This document shows, one piece after another, positions 5,272 to 6,394 of a DNA stretch of 6,394 nucleotides. The notes below the pieces were generated by a model that saw only the letters and a list, made by a program, of their open reading frames with translations, was not told the origin of the DNA and did no database searches. Positions within the stretch are counted from its first letter, which is position 1, and each line of letters starts with the position of its first letter. Location of the stretch: NCBI GenBank assembly GCA_027296185.1, contig JAPUJL010000424.1, positions 1-6,394 of the forward strand, in the 5' to 3' direction. The DNA comes from SAR324 cluster bacterium (GTDB lineage: Bacteria; SAR324; JACQKK01). The position numbers and the translations under genes are program-made.

Positions 5272-6054
5272 ATGGGCACCGATCCGCTCAAGACCCTCGT
5301 CGTGGACGACGAGAAGCCGGCGCGGGACCGGCTGATCCACCTGCTGTCCAAGGACAAGCGGGTGGAAGTGGTGGGCGCCGCGGGCAACGGCCCGGAGGCC
5401 ATCGACCGGGTAAACGAGCACCACCCCCACCTGATCCTGCTGGACATTCAGATGCCCGGGATGGACGGCTTCGACGTCGTACGGATGCTGAACGATCCGC
5501 CCTTGGTGATCTTCACGACCGCCTACGACGAGTATGCGATCAAGGCCTTCGAAATCCACGCCCTGGATTATCTGCTGAAGCCGATCCCCCAGAAGCGGCT
5601 CAGCGCGGCGATCGGCCGGGCGATCCAGGAATGGAGCGCCATCGACGGCGGGGGCCGGGACGATTGGCAGGAGCGGTTGTTGGAGGCGGTCAATGCGGTA
5701 TCCCCGCCCCAGCGGACTCTGGCGCGGGTGCCCGTCCGGGCGGGCGAGACGATCCGCCTGATCGACCTGGTCGACGTGCTGTGGTTCTTCGTCCAGGACA
5801 AGCTGGTGTCACTGGTTTCGGCGGAAGAAACCCTCGACACCCAGTACACGACCATCCAGGAATTGGAGCAGAAGCTGGATCCGGACGTCTTCTTCCGCAT
5901 CCACCGCTCGATGATCGTCAACCTGAATCACGTCAAGGAAATCCAACCCTGGTTCAGCGGCACCGTGAAGGTGGTGATGGACGATGCCGAATCCACCGCC
6001 CTCGACGTCAGCCGCGTCCACGCCCGCCGCCTTCGCCGCCAGATCGGGTGGTAG
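5272..6054 (+). CDS. LytTR-family response regulator (AlgR/LytR-like)
   Basis: This 260-residue two-component transcription regulator would be phosphorylated on Asp58 by a sensor kinase and bind DNA through a LytTR domain. The receiver domain (about 5-115) has the acidic pair Asp12-Asp13 in VVDDE, the phospho-acceptor Asp58 in LLDIQMPGMDG, Thr83 in FTTAYDEYAIKAFE, and Lys103 in LLKPI, so all switch residues are present. A linker follows. The LytTR DNA-binding domain (about 150-260) has the family landmarks FRIHRSMIVNLNHVKEI (from 208) and a terminal VSRVHARRLRR. The ATG at 5272 is preferred over an in-frame GTG at 5263 because GGTGGA (5262-5267) can act as its ribosome binding site and the protein then starts directly before the receiver. 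It follows the MoaD-like gene by 56 nt on the same strand and could be co-transcribed. No histidine kinase is in the window. Its targets are unknown. Confidence 0.93.
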   Translation: MGTDPLKTLVVDDEKPARDRLIHLLSKDKRVEVVGAAGNGPEAIDRVNEHHPHLILLDIQMPGMDGFDVVRMLNDPPLVIFTTAYDEYAIKAFEIHALDYLLKPIPQKRLSAAIGRAIQEWSAIDGGGRDDWQERLLEAVNAVSPPQRTLARVPVRAGETIRLIDLVDVLWFFVQDKLVSLVSAEETLDTQYTTIQELEQKLDPDVFFRIHRSMIVNLNHVKEIQPWFSGTVKVVMDDAESTALDVSRVHARRLRRQIGW

Positions 6055-6061
6055 CCCTGAG

Positions 6062-6394
6062 CTAGCTTCCGTCTCCGGCACCCTGGGTTGGTGGCCCGGC
6101 CGGTTCCCCCCGCCGATCCTCCCCTTCCACCTCGGCCAGGAGCGGTTCCCGGCCGGTGAGGCTCCCTCCGGCGAAGCGGTCGGCGTCGCGCACGAGGCGC
6201 CGCATGGCCCGCTCGATCTCCCGGCGCGCGGCCTCGGGGTCGTCGCGTTTCGCGACCGGGATCGGGTCGCCCACGAACACCCACACCGTGGAAAAGGGCT
6301 TGGGCAGCTTCATTCGGTCCCACGAGCCGAACTCCCAGTAGCGCGTGGCCGTCCAGCAGATGGGCACCACGGGCACGCCCGCCAGTTGCGCCAA
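6062..6394 (-). CDS. Lysophospholipid acyltransferase-like protein (DUF374 type), 5' end outside the window
   Basis: The stop is at 6062-6064 (TAG on the minus strand) and the frame runs off the right edge. The terminal TTG codon at 6392-6394 is probably an internal Leu rather than a start. The visible 110 residues are the C-terminal part: LAQLAGVPVVPICWTATRYW, then SWDRMKLPKPFSTVWVFVGDP, then a Glu/Arg-rich helix. This fits the DUF374 branch of the PlsC-like acyltransferases, where a VPV.P..F..SR.W...SWD.F..PKPFS....GEP pattern lies downstream of the active site. The HX4D catalytic motif would be outside the window and cannot be checked. The last about 35 residues (Gly/Pro/Glu-rich) look like a variable tail. 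The family acts in lipid or lipid A-like metabolism at the membrane; the substrate here is unknown. It is convergent with the response regulator, with a 7-nt gap. Confidence 0.78.
   Translation of the reverse strand: MAQLAGVPVVPICWTATRYWEFGSWDRMKLPKPFSTVWVFVGDPIPVAKRDDPEAARREIERAMRRLVRDADRFAGGSLTGREPLLAEVEGEDRRGEPAGPPTQGAGDGS

Noticed and set aside
6075..6125. A possible bidirectional terminator in the GC-rich end of the acyltransferase gene.
   Set aside because: Only 4-bp stems (such as CACC with GGTG) are found, without a flanking T-run on either strand.

Overview
This window comes from a GC-rich bacterial chromosome (about 72% GC in the line sampled inside the largest gene). It is most likely from a gammaproteobacterium. 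The main clue is a YaiL-type DUF2058 gene, a family I know chiefly from that class. The AlgR-like LytTR response regulator and the DUF374-type acyltransferase fit but do not prove it. No species can be named from the sequence.

Layout, left to right. (a) 2-400, +: the 3' part of a helix-turn-helix regulator or antitoxin-like protein, cut by the window edge and clearly lower in GC (about 50-53% in two sampled lines) than the rest. (b) 401-489: an intergenic gap with an inverted repeat. (c) 490-1008, +: a DUF2058 (YaiL-like) protein. (d) 1009-1255: an intergenic region with a good sigma70-type promoter and a GC-rich leader containing hairpins. (e) 1256-5215, +: a tight four-gene operon encoding the FAD, [2Fe-2S] and molybdopterin subunits of a xanthine dehydrogenase/CO dehydrogenase-family molybdenum hydroxylase (coxM-S-L order), followed after 10 nt by a MoaD/ThiS-like sulfur carrier protein ending in Gly-Gly. 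(f) 5272-6054, +: a LytTR response regulator. (g) 6062-6394, -: the 3' end of a DUF374-type lysophospholipid acyltransferase-like gene, convergent with the regulator and only 7 nt from it.

How the genes work together. The three enzyme subunits form a complete electron path: substrate to Mo-pterin (large subunit), to two [2Fe-2S] clusters (small subunit), to FAD (medium subunit), to an external acceptor. All cluster cysteines, the GGGFGGK loop and the catalytic Glu are present. The loop that carries the Cys of form I CO dehydrogenase (AYRCSFR) reads AYRAPSSPQ here, so this should not be called a CO dehydrogenase and its substrate is unknown. The adjacent MoaD-like carrier suggests a dedicated sulfur-transfer step for the cofactor or active site. 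The most interesting part of the window is therefore an uncharacterised molybdenum hydroxylase with its own ubiquitin-fold sulfur carrier, followed by a response regulator with no kinase in view. I see no rRNA, tRNA, CRISPR array or insertion sequence.
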